Assembly: GCA_903834785.1 (NCBI GenBank)
Contig: CAILKP010000103.1
Span: 64,001-113,527 of the forward strand
DNA: 49,527 bases
Direction of reading: 5' to 3'
Source: an uncultured bacterium
Lineage (GTDB): Bacteria > Planctomycetota > Phycisphaerae > Phycisphaerales > UBA1924
Both the position numbers and the translations under genes were made by a program. The notes below the pieces were generated by a model, which searched no databases, had not been told where the DNA came from, and was given only the letters and a program-made list of their open reading frames with translations. Shown here one piece after another: positions 9,265-18,247 of this stretch (position 1 is the stretch's first letter; every line of letters starts with the position of its first letter).

Positions 9265-10431
9265 ATGCATGACCGGTTGTTTGCAGTAGCGGCGATGGTG
9301 TGTGTGGCCTTGGTTGGCGGCACGGTGGGTGCGCAGCAGCCGGCGGGGATGCGACCGGGGATGCCTGGCGGAGTGCCAGCTGTCCCGGGACCGGGCATGG
9401 GCAAGGGGCTGGGCGGACCGGCGATGGCACCGCAGATGGACTTGTCGGCTTATCAAGGCCCCAAGGGGCTCCTGGCGATCCGCGGGATTCAGGGCACCAA
9501 GGGCGGCCCGGCCGTGAGCGGCAACGAGGCGGAACTGATCCTGCTGCACAACGGTGCACCGATCAAGCGGTACCCGCTGAAACTGGATGACAACGGGCTG
9601 GCGATGGTCAGCGACTTGCCGATTGCACTGGGACTGCGGCCGATGGTTCGCGTGATGCACGCGGGCGTGGTGTATCAGCAGACGGGGGAGCCGCTGGACG
9701 CCTCGAAGCCGAGCGCTTCAATTGAAGTTGTGGTACACGAAGTGACCGATGCAGTGCCGCAGTGGAAAGTGGTGCTGCGGCAGGTGATGTACTCGCGGAC
9801 GGACGGCGGAGCTGAGGTCGCTGAAACCGTGATTGTGGAGAATCCGGCGGACACAACGTGGCTGGGCGGGGCGGCGGATTCGGAGGGTCGCCGGGCAACG
9901 GTGACGCTCACACTCCCGGCCAATGCATCGGATGTGCAGTTGGAGCAGGGATTCCACGGCTGGTGCTGCACGGCGTACAAGGGCTCGGAACTCAACATTC
10001 AGATGCCGCTGATGCCGGGGCGGATGACGTATCAGTTCGGCTATGCGGTGGCCGCCAAGGACGGAGCGCTGGACCTGCGTGTGGTGGCACCGGCGGCGAT
10101 CGAACACGCGGCGGTGTACCTGGCCGACAAGGAGAGCGTGGTGCGGACGACGGCGCTGGCCGAGTCGGGCACGGAGATGATTGACGGCAAGCTGGCACAC
10201 CTGTATAAGGCCGAGGGTCTCAAAGCCGGGGACTCGATGGGCGTGGTGCTTGCGGCGCTGGCGGCCAAGCCCGTGGTCCACGCCGCCGCGACGGACCGTT
10301 CGATGACCTGGATGGGCATCGGAGGCGGGGTTCTTGCCGCGGCGGTCGGCGGGTTCGTCGTGCTGAGGATGATGCGGAAGCAAGCGTTGCCGGTCCGCCA
10401 GGAGCAGGCCGGAGCGAGGAATCGAGTGTGA
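9265..10431 (+). CDS. exported membrane-anchored protein of unknown function, coupled to ccmC
   Basis: 388 residues from ATG 9265. Signal peptide LFAVAAMVCVALVGGTVGAQQ, then a Gly/Met/Pro-rich linker, a large periplasmic domain rich in beta-strand (VTLTLPANASDVQLEQGFHGWCCTA around residues 215-240), and a C-terminal transmembrane helix (MGIGGGVLAAAVGGFVVLRMM) with a basic cytoplasmic tail. No heme motif. I do not recognise the family. Its stop overlaps the ccmC start (GTGA, 10428-10431), so the two are translationally coupled and share the sigma54 promoter at 9200. A role in heme handling or cytochrome assembly is inferred from that coupling only. Confidence 0.75.
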   Translation: MHDRLFAVAAMVCVALVGGTVGAQQPAGMRPGMPGGVPAVPGPGMGKGLGGPAMAPQMDLSAYQGPKGLLAIRGIQGTKGGPAVSGNEAELILLHNGAPIKRYPLKLDDNGLAMVSDLPIALGLRPMVRVMHAGVVYQQTGEPLDASKPSASIEVVVHEVTDAVPQWKVVLRQVMYSRTDGGAEVAETVIVENPADTTWLGGAADSEGRRATVTLTLPANASDVQLEQGFHGWCCTAYKGSELNIQMPLMPGRMTYQFGYAVAAKDGALDLRVVAPAAIEHAAVYLADKESVVRTTALAESGTEMIDGKLAHLYKAEGLKAGDSMGVVLAALAAKPVVHAAATDRSMTWMGIGGGVLAAAVGGFVVLRMMRKQALPVRQEQAGARNRV

Positions 10432-11132
10432 CCATGCCACAGGCAAGCCATCTCAGCGGCATCCTTCGCGTTGCGGGGCTGTGTGCGTTTCTGGTCGCGG
10501 GTGGGATGGCGATCTTCCACGCACCGATCGATGAGCAGATGGGGCCGGTGCAGAAGCTGATCTACCTGCACCTTCCGGCGGCGATCCTGTCCTTCATCAG
10601 CGCGATGGTGGTGTTTGCGGCAAGCCTGGGATTCCTGTGGACCAGGCAGGACGTGTGGAACCGGGTGGCACGCGCGGCGGGAATCGCCACGGTGATTTGC
10701 AGCCTGACGGTGCTCGTCACGGGCATGATCTGGGCGCACTTCATGTGGGGACTCTGGTGGACCTGGAGCCCGAGGCTGACTTTCACACTGGTGATGTGCG
10801 TGCTGTACGCCGGCTATCTGCTGCTGCGACGGCTGCCGGGCGGGTCGGCCACGTGGGACACGCGCTGTGCGGTCTATGGCTGCGTGGTGTTCCTGGATGT
10901 GCCGCTGGTGTATCTGTCCATCAGGCTGTTGCCGGACGTGCACCCGACATCCATCCCGCTGACGGCGGCCATGCGTAACACACTGATTCCGTGCTATCTG
11001 GCGGTCGGACTTGGTTGTGCGCAGCTGATCCTGTCGCCAGTACTCAGCGCGGTGCGAAAGCAGCCCCCCACCACGGTCGATCATGAAGATTCGTCGTCGC
11101 ACGGGACAGGCAACTTCCGGCCGCAGACCTGA
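10428..11132 (+). CDS. ccmC: CcmC-like heme-handling membrane protein
   Basis: 234 residues if the overlapping GTG at 10428 is used, or 232 from ATG 10434. Six hydrophobic segments are visible, with the tryptophan-rich loop WGLWWTWSPRLT near residue 105 and flanking histidines LIYLHLPAA (about residue 45) and DVHPTS (about residue 163), the layout of CcmC heme-handling proteins. CcmC binds heme at the WWD domain and passes it to CcmE in System I maturation. In the usual motif the residue after the last tryptophan is Asp; here it is Ser. No ccmA, B, D, E, F or H lies nearby, while System II genes (resB, ccsA) do, so this may serve a different heme-handling step. Confidence 0.82.
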   Translation: MTMPQASHLSGILRVAGLCAFLVAGGMAIFHAPIDEQMGPVQKLIYLHLPAAILSFISAMVVFAASLGFLWTRQDVWNRVARAAGIATVICSLTVLVTGMIWAHFMWGLWWTWSPRLTFTLVMCVLYAGYLLLRRLPGGSATWDTRCAVYGCVVFLDVPLVYLSIRLLPDVHPTSIPLTAAMRNTLIPCYLAVGLGCAQLILSPVLSAVRKQPPTTVDHEDSSSHGTGNFRPQT

Positions 11133-11347
11133 GATTGCTGGACAATCCATCGCAATGAGCGGAGCGGGGGCTAGTGCGGCGAGATCCGTCGGCTCTGCCG
11201 CGGCTTGAAGCAGGCAAGGTGCATACAGGTGGTTTGCGAACGGCCGCTGGGGTGCTGAGATCAGAAGACAACCGCCAGGCGTGCATGCACACCTGACGGG
11301 AACACGTTGGATCAGAGCGCTGCGAGCGGTGACGCGACCGCAGAGAC

Positions 11348-11992
11348 CTACTTGCTCATGCTGTCGATGTACGCCTTAAACGCCGGGGCGGCGGCCTTCA
11401 TGGCATCGGCGGGACCGGTCATCTTGATGAACAGGAGCCCCTGGGAGGTTTCGACGATTGCACCGCGAAGCATATAGGTGGGACGTTGAGCTCCATCACC
11501 CATGCCGGAATAGGTGCCCTCGAGCTCGACTGTGGTGACCTGCAGGCCGGCGACCTGACGGGCGATGGGCTCGGCCTTTGGCGGCTTGCCCGAAGCGTCC
11601 TTCACCTGGCCGACCCAGCGATCGATATTGGAGGCCACGGTTCCTCCCGCCGATGAGAGCGCGACAGTGCAGGCCTTGGCGGCATCACCGGACGCATCGG
11701 GCACCTGAACCTCGGCCAGACGCATGGAGTTTGCCGGGGGCACCTGCTTCCAACCGGCTGGGAGGGTGAAGCGGAGGCCGAGGGCGAGCATGGTGACACC
11801 GGACGCCGGAGCCGGCGACGCCGCGGCGACGGGGGCGACCGCACCGGCGGACGATGGAGTTGAAGCAGGCTTCGCGCCGGCGGGGGCAGTGGGCGGTGCA
11901 GACGGCTTGGGGTTGCTGTCCTGGCAACCGGCACAGGCCCCGGCCAGGAGAGCGAGAAGGACAGAGCAACAACGCGCATTGAAAGATGACAT
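11348..11992 (-). CDS. putative lipoprotein of unknown function
   Basis: 214 residues from ATG 11992; a longer in-frame reading to 12322 has no leader-like or conserved sequence. The N-terminus CCSVLLALLAGACAGCQDS is a lipoprotein-type signal with candidate lipid-anchored cysteines at about residues 20 and 23. A Pro/Ala/Ser-rich linker covers about residues 30-65, then a globular part with LRFTLPAGWKQVPPANSMRLAEVQVP, VGQVKDASG and LLFIKMTGPADAMKAAAPAFKAYIDSM. The layout resembles small planctomycete lipoproteins with a fold of the PsbP/DUF1795 kind, but I cannot assign a family. It follows ccsA on the same strand, about 180 bases away. Confidence 0.7.
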   Translation of the reverse strand: MSSFNARCCSVLLALLAGACAGCQDSNPKPSAPPTAPAGAKPASTPSSAGAVAPVAAASPAPASGVTMLALGLRFTLPAGWKQVPPANSMRLAEVQVPDASGDAAKACTVALSSAGGTVASNIDRWVGQVKDASGKPPKAEPIARQVAGLQVTTVELEGTYSGMGDGAQRPTYMLRGAIVETSQGLLFIKMTGPADAMKAAAPAFKAYIDSMSK

Positions 11993-12171
11993 CGAAGGGG
12001 TTCCTTGGGCCGGGCGGTAGCAGACCGGCGGGCAATACCAGCGAACAACTGTACAGAAACAGCACACTTGAGCACTCACGCGGCGTGGAGCGGAGCGGCC
12101 GCAGGCACTCGCCGGGATGGGAGCGAGTGCCTGCGGCCGATGAGAACAGACGCTCGACTCAGTTGTGGCGA

Positions 12172-13920
12172 TCAGGTCGTAGCGGGAGAAGCTCCGATGG
12201 AAGGCGGGACGGACTCGCGCGCCGAGGCGGGCGCAGCGGAGGCAGCACGCAGGAGCATGCTGTGACGGACCCAGCAGGCGATGAGGAAGGCGATCTCTCC
12301 GAGAGCCCAGAGGGCAACCCACAGCTCGCCACCGGAGCCGAAGCCGTAGCTGTGAAGGCCGGAGGCCATGATGTAGTTGACACCGTAGAAAGTCCAGACG
12401 ATGACGACGAAACCGAGGATGCTGGAGGCGGCGAGCCCGAAGTCTCGCAGCCAGCCGATGTAGCGGGCGTGGAGAAGAGCGAAGTAGACGACGATGCTGA
12501 TCAGCGCCCAGGTCTCCTTGGGATCCCAGCCCCAGAAGCGGCCCCAGGAGTCCGCAGCCCAGACGCCACCGAGGATGGTGCCGGCGGTCAGCAGGAGCAG
12601 ACCGATCTGGATAGTGCGATAGCTCTGAGCGATGAGCGGATGGGAGAGCCCGCCTGCGGGCTGCCCGGCGGTGCCGCGACGGGCAAGGAGTACCTCACGG
12701 AAGAGGTACACGTGGCCCAGGACCGCCGCGACGGCGAAGACGCCGTAGCTAGCGACAACGGTCAGGACGTGAACGATGAGCCAGTAGTTGCTGCGGAGCA
12801 CAGCCGGAAGTGTGTTGGTACGGTCGGCCAGGGGGACGAGCCCGGCGAAGAGGACGGAGATGAAGGCGGCGGACACGCCGCCGAAGAGGTAGTAGCTCTT
12901 GCGGTTGAACACCTGGGCAACGGCGCAGACCAGCAGGCCAAAGAGGCCCATCCAGATCAGCGACTCGAAGGTGTTCGTGACGGGGGCACGCTCGAGGATG
13001 GCCATACGGAGACCGATGCCCAGGAAGTGCTCAAGGATTCCGATGGCGGTGACGATGACCGCGGCCGTGACCAGAGAGCGGCGCCAGAACAGGCGGGAAA
13101 GACCGAAGAGCACCATGGCCAGGCCATAGGCAATCTGCGTGTTGGTCCACGGCGCGTGGCGGTTGTAGAACAGTTCGAGGCTGACGGATCGGCTCTCGTT
13201 GGACGAGGGCTTACCGAGCGTGTCGATTGACGAGCGGAACTCGGCGACAGCGGCGTCGAGACCTGTACCGGAGGTGTAGGCAGCGGCGAGCCGACGGAGG
13301 GCGGCCTGCACCGGTTCGGTCCCGGGGGCGGCACCGGAGAGACCGACGCGGCGATAGGTGGGCGAAGCGGAGTCAGGAACGATGGCCAACTGCTCGCCGG
13401 CGGCGAGCCCGGCGATCTTGTTGGCCGCTTCGAACAGATCCAGAGCGCGGCGTTCGTCTTCGCTGGCGCGGGCCTGCTGATCGACGGCGCGACGCTTTTG
13501 GAACCCGGTGAGCATGTCGTTGAGCCCTTTGCTCATGGCGACTTCACGGGCGGAGAAGAACTTGCGTTCGGGGTCGAGCCCGACAAGCTTCTTAAACGGC
13601 TTGTTCTCGACACCCAGAAGCTGCTTGTCCATCATGGAGTTGCCGGTGAACATGAGGTCGCAGAGCAGCGCGACGTGATCGCGGCCCGAGTACACCTCGG
13701 GGCCACGGCCTGCGCCCCAGTGCTCGCGGCCGGTCAGTTCAACGGCGAGCCGGCGGGAGTAGGTGTCCAGCGGCATGACGCGGCCGCCGTCCTGGACGGC
13801 AGTTGCGCCGAGTTCCTTCATCCAGGGCTGGGTCTCAGCCGCCCGAGCCGACGGGCTCAGCAGCAAGAGGACGAGCAGGAATGCTGACGACAGGACGCGG
13901 GAGTGCAGTGTTCGGAGCAT
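12172..13920 (-). CDS. ccsA: cytochrome c biogenesis protein CcsA (System II heme lyase subunit)
   Basis: 582 residues. A signal-like N-terminus (AFLLVLLLLSPSARA) precedes a long periplasmic domain (to about residue 270), then a polytopic C-terminal half. That half carries the heme-binding WWD motif as SWGRFWGWDPKETWAL, with conserved histidines in SNYWLIVHVLTVV and GVNYIMASGLHSYGFGSGG. CcsA with ResB/Ccs1 exports heme and attaches it to CXXCH sites outside the membrane, so it fits the abundance of multiheme cytochromes here. The extended N-terminal domain recalls the fused NrfI-like forms but lacks the ResB part, which is the separate gene just upstream. An AAAGG ribosome binding site precedes ATG 13920, within the end of resB (86-base overlap). 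Confidence 0.93.
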   Translation of the reverse strand: MLRTLHSRVLSSAFLLVLLLLSPSARAAETQPWMKELGATAVQDGGRVMPLDTYSRRLAVELTGREHWGAGRGPEVYSGRDHVALLCDLMFTGNSMMDKQLLGVENKPFKKLVGLDPERKFFSAREVAMSKGLNDMLTGFQKRRAVDQQARASEDERRALDLFEAANKIAGLAAGEQLAIVPDSASPTYRRVGLSGAAPGTEPVQAALRRLAAAYTSGTGLDAAVAEFRSSIDTLGKPSSNESRSVSLELFYNRHAPWTNTQIAYGLAMVLFGLSRLFWRRSLVTAAVIVTAIGILEHFLGIGLRMAILERAPVTNTFESLIWMGLFGLLVCAVAQVFNRKSYYLFGGVSAAFISVLFAGLVPLADRTNTLPAVLRSNYWLIVHVLTVVASYGVFAVAAVLGHVYLFREVLLARRGTAGQPAGGLSHPLIAQSYRTIQIGLLLLTAGTILGGVWAADSWGRFWGWDPKETWALISIVVYFALLHARYIGWLRDFGLAASSILGFVVIVWTFYGVNYIMASGLHSYGFGSGGELWVALWALGEIAFLIACWVRHSMLLRAASAAPASARESVPPSIGASPATT

Positions 13921-15631
13921 GGTGCACCTTTCTTTCGGACGACTCGAACGGAGCCGGAATGCCGGGGTGACCCCGGCTGAGTGAACGGCTGAAGAACGTG
14001 ACGAAGATACCGACGCAGAGGACCACTGAGCCGAGATACGTCAGCGGGAGGCCCGGGTCGCGCATGACGCTGAAGACAGAGATCTTCTCGCCGACGAAGC
14101 CCGACTGGTAGACCTTCCACGGCGCGTGGGCGAAGGGGGTGTTCATGTGGATGCGGTAAGGCTGATCCGGCTCGCCGGCGCGGGAGACGACGACGTCGGA
14201 CTCGTAGGCCATGGCCATCTCCGTGCCCGGGTAGTCGGTCTTGCGGAAGTCAGCCAGACGCACGCTGAACGGCAGACGGACCATCTGCGGGCCGAAACGG
14301 AGGAGTTGATTCGAGCCGGAGCCACCGATGGTCTCCAAGGCCTTCCAAGCCAGCACCACGGGTTCGCTGCGGCCGGGAACCTTGATGACCAGGGCGGGCC
14401 GGCGGTCGGTCGCGAAGGGGGCCTTGACGAAGCGCGAGGCGGCCCGAGCATGGGAGAACTGCTTCATGACGCGGATGCGGTGGGAGCCGATCTCGAAGAT
14501 GTGGGGAAGGGAGGCCGGGGCATCGAGCAGCTTGCCGCCGCCGTCCTTGCCGATATAGCCGTACTTCGTCGCCGCGATTGAGCCGAAGACGACGAACGTC
14601 TCGGTCTGAGCTCTGGAGGCGTTAGTGGTCAGGCGTGCACCGGAGCGGGCCTCACCCTCGATGGCCTTGGTGAGCACCATGTCGGGGAAAGCCTCAAAGG
14701 AGGTGTGGCGCTCGACGTTGCCCTTGCCGTCAGAGATGGTGACTTCGATGGCAGGGTTCTTGTCTGCCGCACCTTCGGAAATGCGGCCGGCCGAGACAAG
14801 GGCGTTGGTGAACCGCTGCACCGTGACGAGCTTCCAACCCGGAATAACTTCCGAGTCGCGCTCACCAACGGGGAACTCGCGATCGCCGACGAGGAAGATA
14901 AACCCGGTGGAGCTCCGTACGGGAGCGACGGGCGGGGTCCACGATGCACCGTCGGGAAGGACGCGGATAATCATGCCACTGAGAGTGGGTGCGCCGCCGG
15001 CCTTCGTTTCTTCCGCGACCCAGTCACCCTCTGAGGCGGTAGGGTTGCCCGAAAGTTCAATCGCTCGGAGGGTCTGCGGTGCATCGTCGGCGACGTAGTG
15101 CAGTTCCTGGCAGTTGTCCCACCGCTCGATGACTTCGACGGGCATGCTGCCAAGGGTGAGCGAGGCGGCGCCCATGGGTGCGGCGGCGGAGCCGACCACG
15201 GTCGAAGTACCGGTGCGGAACTCGGCGAGCTCAAGAAACTCACGGTCGGTTTCGATCTGATCGCCCGAGGCACCCTCCTCAAGCGTGAGGTGGCCCTCGA
15301 TCCGACCGACGACTGACCAGAAACTGCCGATGATGAGCAGGACCAAACCAGCGTGCACGGTGATGAAGCCGACGTGCTTGCGCTTCCACGGGTAGCGGTT
15401 GACGACGGCGAAGATGAGGCTGACGCAGACAAGGGCCATCAGTGCGCCGAACCACCACGCGCCGTAGACGCTGGCCTTGGCAGCACTGGCGTTCTGGCTT
15501 GACTCGAGGTACGTGCCCCAAGCCATGGCGGCGGCGATGAGGATCATCACCGGCACTGCAAGCTGGACGCTGCCGAGAAAGCGGATGAAGCGTGCGAGCG
15601 GACTGCCAAGCGGGTTACGGGAGTAAGTCAT
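13835..15631 (-). CDS. resB: cytochrome c biogenesis protein ResB/Ccs1
   Basis: 598 residues. N-terminal transmembrane segments LAVPVMILIAAAMAWGTYLES, WWFGALMALVCVSLIFAVVNRYPW and FITVHAGLVLLIIGSFWSVVG (with its conserved His) are followed by a large periplasmic domain and a last membrane helix near TYLGSVVLCVGIFVTFFSRSL, the ResB layout. The segment NTPFAHAPWKVYQSGFVGE before the last helix resembles the conserved ResB C-terminal region. It partners CcsA in System II heme attachment. GGAG sits 7-8 bases before ATG 15631. The 3' end overlaps ccsA by 86 bases, and the sensor kinases lie 66 bases upstream on the same strand. Confidence 0.92.
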   Translation of the reverse strand: MTYSRNPLGSPLARFIRFLGSVQLAVPVMILIAAAMAWGTYLESSQNASAAKASVYGAWWFGALMALVCVSLIFAVVNRYPWKRKHVGFITVHAGLVLLIIGSFWSVVGRIEGHLTLEEGASGDQIETDREFLELAEFRTGTSTVVGSAAAPMGAASLTLGSMPVEVIERWDNCQELHYVADDAPQTLRAIELSGNPTASEGDWVAEETKAGGAPTLSGMIIRVLPDGASWTPPVAPVRSSTGFIFLVGDREFPVGERDSEVIPGWKLVTVQRFTNALVSAGRISEGAADKNPAIEVTISDGKGNVERHTSFEAFPDMVLTKAIEGEARSGARLTTNASRAQTETFVVFGSIAATKYGYIGKDGGGKLLDAPASLPHIFEIGSHRIRVMKQFSHARAASRFVKAPFATDRRPALVIKVPGRSEPVVLAWKALETIGGSGSNQLLRFGPQMVRLPFSVRLADFRKTDYPGTEMAMAYESDVVVSRAGEPDQPYRIHMNTPFAHAPWKVYQSGFVGEKISVFSVMRDPGLPLTYLGSVVLCVGIFVTFFSRSLSRGHPGIPAPFESSERKVHHAPNTALPRPVVSIPARPLAAEPVGSGG

Positions 15632-15644
15632 GGTTCGGTCTCCG

Positions 15645-15661
15645 GGCGGCGAAGCGCCGCC
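15645..15661 (-). promoter_or_regulatory. GC-rich stem-loop between the kinase gene and resB
   Basis: A perfect 7-bp stem GGCGGCG / CGCCGCC with an AAG loop, in the 66-base gap between the kinase stop (15698) and the resB start (15631). No T-run follows, so it is more likely an mRNA processing or stability element, or a partial attenuator, than a full terminator. Confidence 0.4.
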
Positions 15662-15697
15662 GGATTGATGCGGCCAGAGCGGACGACACGGGGGCGT

Positions 15698-17074
15698 TCA
15701 CAGGGCCACCCCCGCGAGGATTCGGGACGGAGTGGCGGGGACGAGTGACTGCGGTGCCGGGGCACTCTCGGCGGGGGAGCTGAGGATGATCGAGAAGGTG
15801 GTGCCAACCTCAACGGTGCTGCGGACCTCGATGCGGCCCCCCTGCTCCTGCACGAGCCGGGCACAGATCGCCAGACCCAGGCCGGTGCCTTTTCCGACGG
15901 GCTTGGTGGTAAAGAACGAGTCGAAGATGCGCGGGAGGTGCTCGGCAGGGATACCGACACCGTTGTCGGAGATCTCGATGACGCAGGCATCGGGACGGCG
16001 GATCGTGGCGATGGAGATCTGCGGCGTGGTGACGGCGGCCACAGCGTCGAGCGCGTTGATCACCATGTTGGTGATGACCTGCTGCATCGCGTGGGCGTTG
16101 ATCCAGAGCGTCGGATCTTCCTGGTCGTAGGTACAGACGAGCTCGACCCGCTTCATGGCCTGGTTGAACATGAGTAAATCGAGCGAGGAGCGGACCAGTT
16201 CGCTGACGCGGATGTGGCGAGCAACGCCGCGGCCAGGGTGCGAGAAGCTGGTGAACTGACGCATGATCTGCAGGATGCGCTCGATCTGACTGCGGAGCGT
16301 CTCGACTGCGGCGGGCCGGGGCGTGCCCGGGTTGCGCTGCATGAGCTGGAGCACGCTGTCCATGCTGGCCAGCGGATTGCTGATCTCGTGGGCGATGCCC
16401 GCAGCCATCAGGCCCATGGCGGCCATCTTCTCGGCCTGCACAAGCGTTGCCTGCTGGGCGACCAGGCGGCTCCACATCTCCTCGTTGCGCTCGATCTGGT
16501 GAACGCGGGCCTCTTCTCGCAGGTACAGCGTGCTGGTCACGCGGTTGGTCAGATAAACCGTCAGGAGCATGACGCCGACCCAGCCAAGGCCGGTGACGGC
16601 CTCACGCTGGGTCGCAGGCCACTGGCCAGTGAAGTAGAGCCCAACGGCAAGTCCGACCGTCACGAGCAGCGCGGTGGCGAGCGTGCGCGGAAGAGGCTGA
16701 AGGAGACTGGCAAAGAGCATGTGGGACAGGAAGGCGAACAGCACGGGGCTGTCAAGGCCGCCGGTGGTGAGCGTGAGGGCGATGAGGCAGGTCAGATCAA
16801 GGGCGATCTGCAGCGATGCGAAGTTGAGCAGGAGGTCATACCGGCTCTCAAGCCTCCGTCGGGAACGGAGCATGGAGCTGAGGGCGGCGTTGTAGCCGAT
16901 GATGAACGCGCCGACGCTGACGATGAGCGTTGCCGACCTCCCGTTGTCCTGGGCAACCCAGTTGATCAGGCCGAGCGCCATGATTGCTGCTCCGGCAAAC
17001 CACCGCAGGGAGATGAGCCAGCGGGTCTCGGTGTACAGCAGGCGGACGCGGCCACGAAGTACGGAGGGGCTCAT
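15698..17074 (-). CDS. membrane sensor histidine kinase
   Basis: 458 residues. About six N-terminal hydrophobic segments (residues 25-180, e.g. WFAGAAIMALGLINWVA, TLIVSVGAFIIGYNAAL, VGVMLLTVYLTN) form the sensor. A short linker leads to a HisKA domain with the H-box AAGIAHEISNPLASM (His229) and an HATPase domain with N-box NMVINALDAV, G1 DNGVGIP, F-box FDSFFTTKP and G2 GKGTGLGLAI. The type resembles NtrB/AtoS-class kinases that pair with sigma54 activators. Its ATG overlaps the stop of the preceding HAMP protein (17071-17074), so the two are coupled. The likely phosphorylation target is the NtrC-type regulator at 18315-19733, by proximity. Confidence 0.93.
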   Translation of the reverse strand: MSPSVLRGRVRLLYTETRWLISLRWFAGAAIMALGLINWVAQDNGRSATLIVSVGAFIIGYNAALSSMLRSRRRLESRYDLLLNFASLQIALDLTCLIALTLTTGGLDSPVLFAFLSHMLFASLLQPLPRTLATALLVTVGLAVGLYFTGQWPATQREAVTGLGWVGVMLLTVYLTNRVTSTLYLREEARVHQIERNEEMWSRLVAQQATLVQAEKMAAMGLMAAGIAHEISNPLASMDSVLQLMQRNPGTPRPAAVETLRSQIERILQIMRQFTSFSHPGRGVARHIRVSELVRSSLDLLMFNQAMKRVELVCTYDQEDPTLWINAHAMQQVITNMVINALDAVAAVTTPQISIATIRRPDACVIEISDNGVGIPAEHLPRIFDSFFTTKPVGKGTGLGLAICARLVQEQGGRIEVRSTVEVGTTFSIILSSPAESAPAPQSLVPATPSRILAGVAL

Positions 17075-18144
17075 CGGCTGGCACCTCCCGCGACGGCGCC
17101 GGTTTCCGGCCGCCCCACAGGAGCAGGAACGGGTGCATCAGCGGCGACCGAGCGCTCGAGATCGATCATCTTCTGGCCGCCGGCGTAGTCGACAAGCACG
17201 ATTCGGCGGATGTCCTTGAGCGAAGCGACGGTGCGGCTCATTCTCAGGAGGCCGGCACGGATCTCACGCAGCGGACGGTCGGCGGTGGGGTCCTGCCCGG
17301 AACGCTTGTCGAGCAAGCGGAGCTGGAGCTCGATGATCGACATTGTGTTGTTCAGCTCGTGATTGAGCGTGACGGCGAGCTGGCGGAGCGTCTCGGTGCG
17401 ACGCTGCTCGTTGCTCTGGAGCTGCTCGGCCAGGGAGTTGTAGGCGTGGGCGAGTTCGGCGAACTCATCGCCGCGGACCACCTCGACGCGGTGGGAGAAG
17501 TTCTCAGCCGCCAGCTCGCGGCTGCCGCTGACCAAGGAGGCCACGGGGTTGAGCACGAGCTGGGCTGTGCGAAGCAGCACGAAGATCGCCGCGTTGGCCA
17601 TGACGAACGCGGCGAGAGTCAGGGCGATAACGATGTAGCGGAACGAGTTGCCGACACGAACCTGCTCAGCGGCAACGAAGTCGCGGAGCGAGCGAGAGAG
17701 TTCGGCGACCAGGCGGTGCATGCCGAGCCAGTTCTCTGCCGCGGGCTTATCGGGACCTGCCCTGACTGCTCTGGATGTGGCAGGTGTGGCGGCCAGGAAG
17801 GCAGGGAGTGCGTCCTTCAGGGCGGCGTACCGGACCGAGGCCTCGCCGGGACTCTGCAGGAGCCGGTGCTCGCCGAGGCGCTCGACCAGGCGGGGCAGGG
17901 TGGCCGCATCGTGCCCGGGAGATGTGAAGGTTGACGGATCCGCATCCCCGCCGAGTCGGGCGGCGACGATCTCGTTAACGGCCAGCCCAACATCCTGCAC
18001 ACCATCGACGAGAGCCGCAGCATCGGCGTTGGCAAGGTCGAGCTCGGCCTGAACGTCCTGGAGCTTCCAGATGGCGACCACCGCTCCGAGCACAAAGGCG
18101 CAGATGAGCAGGCCAACCCGGATGAGCAACTTCCGACGGAGCAT
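17071..18144 (-). CDS. HAMP-HisKA sensor protein without an ATPase domain
   Basis: 357 residues from ATG 18144; a TTG 42 bases upstream is possible but overlaps the sigma54 site. A transmembrane helix (LLIRVGLLICAFVLGAVVAIW) is followed by a periplasmic helical domain of about 145 residues, a second transmembrane helix (YIVIALTLAAFVMANAAIFVLL), a HAMP domain (NPVASLVSGSRELAAENFSHRV) and a HisKA-like segment with LAVTLNHELNNTMSIIELQL (His about 262). The protein then ends after DIRRIVLVDYAGG with no N, G1 or G2 boxes, so it cannot bind ATP in the usual way. It may be phosphorylated by, or heterodimerise with, the complete kinase encoded directly downstream with a 4-base overlap. Confidence 0.85.
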   Translation of the reverse strand: MLRRKLLIRVGLLICAFVLGAVVAIWKLQDVQAELDLANADAAALVDGVQDVGLAVNEIVAARLGGDADPSTFTSPGHDAATLPRLVERLGEHRLLQSPGEASVRYAALKDALPAFLAATPATSRAVRAGPDKPAAENWLGMHRLVAELSRSLRDFVAAEQVRVGNSFRYIVIALTLAAFVMANAAIFVLLRTAQLVLNPVASLVSGSRELAAENFSHRVEVVRGDEFAELAHAYNSLAEQLQSNEQRRTETLRQLAVTLNHELNNTMSIIELQLRLLDKRSGQDPTADRPLREIRAGLLRMSRTVASLKDIRRIVLVDYAGGQKMIDLERSVAADAPVPAPVGRPETGAVAGGASR

Positions 18145-18181
18145 AGAAAGCGATGGGAACGACAGACGGCGCGGGAGCTTG

Positions 18182-18197
18182 TGCAAACGCCGGACCA
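18182..18197 (-). promoter_or_regulatory. sigma54 promoter upstream of the sensor-kinase/resB/ccsA genes
   Basis: On the minus strand TGGTCCGGCGTTTGCA keeps GG-N10-GC and a full TTTGCA -12 element. The start of transcription would be near 18171, giving a leader of about 27 bases to ATG 18144. A related inverted-repeat site lies 51 bases upstream at 18248-18263. Confidence 0.6.
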
Positions 18198-18247
18198 GAG
18201 GGACTGCGGGCCTGCTGCGTCCGAAGCGGCAAGGGGGCAGGCTCGCG

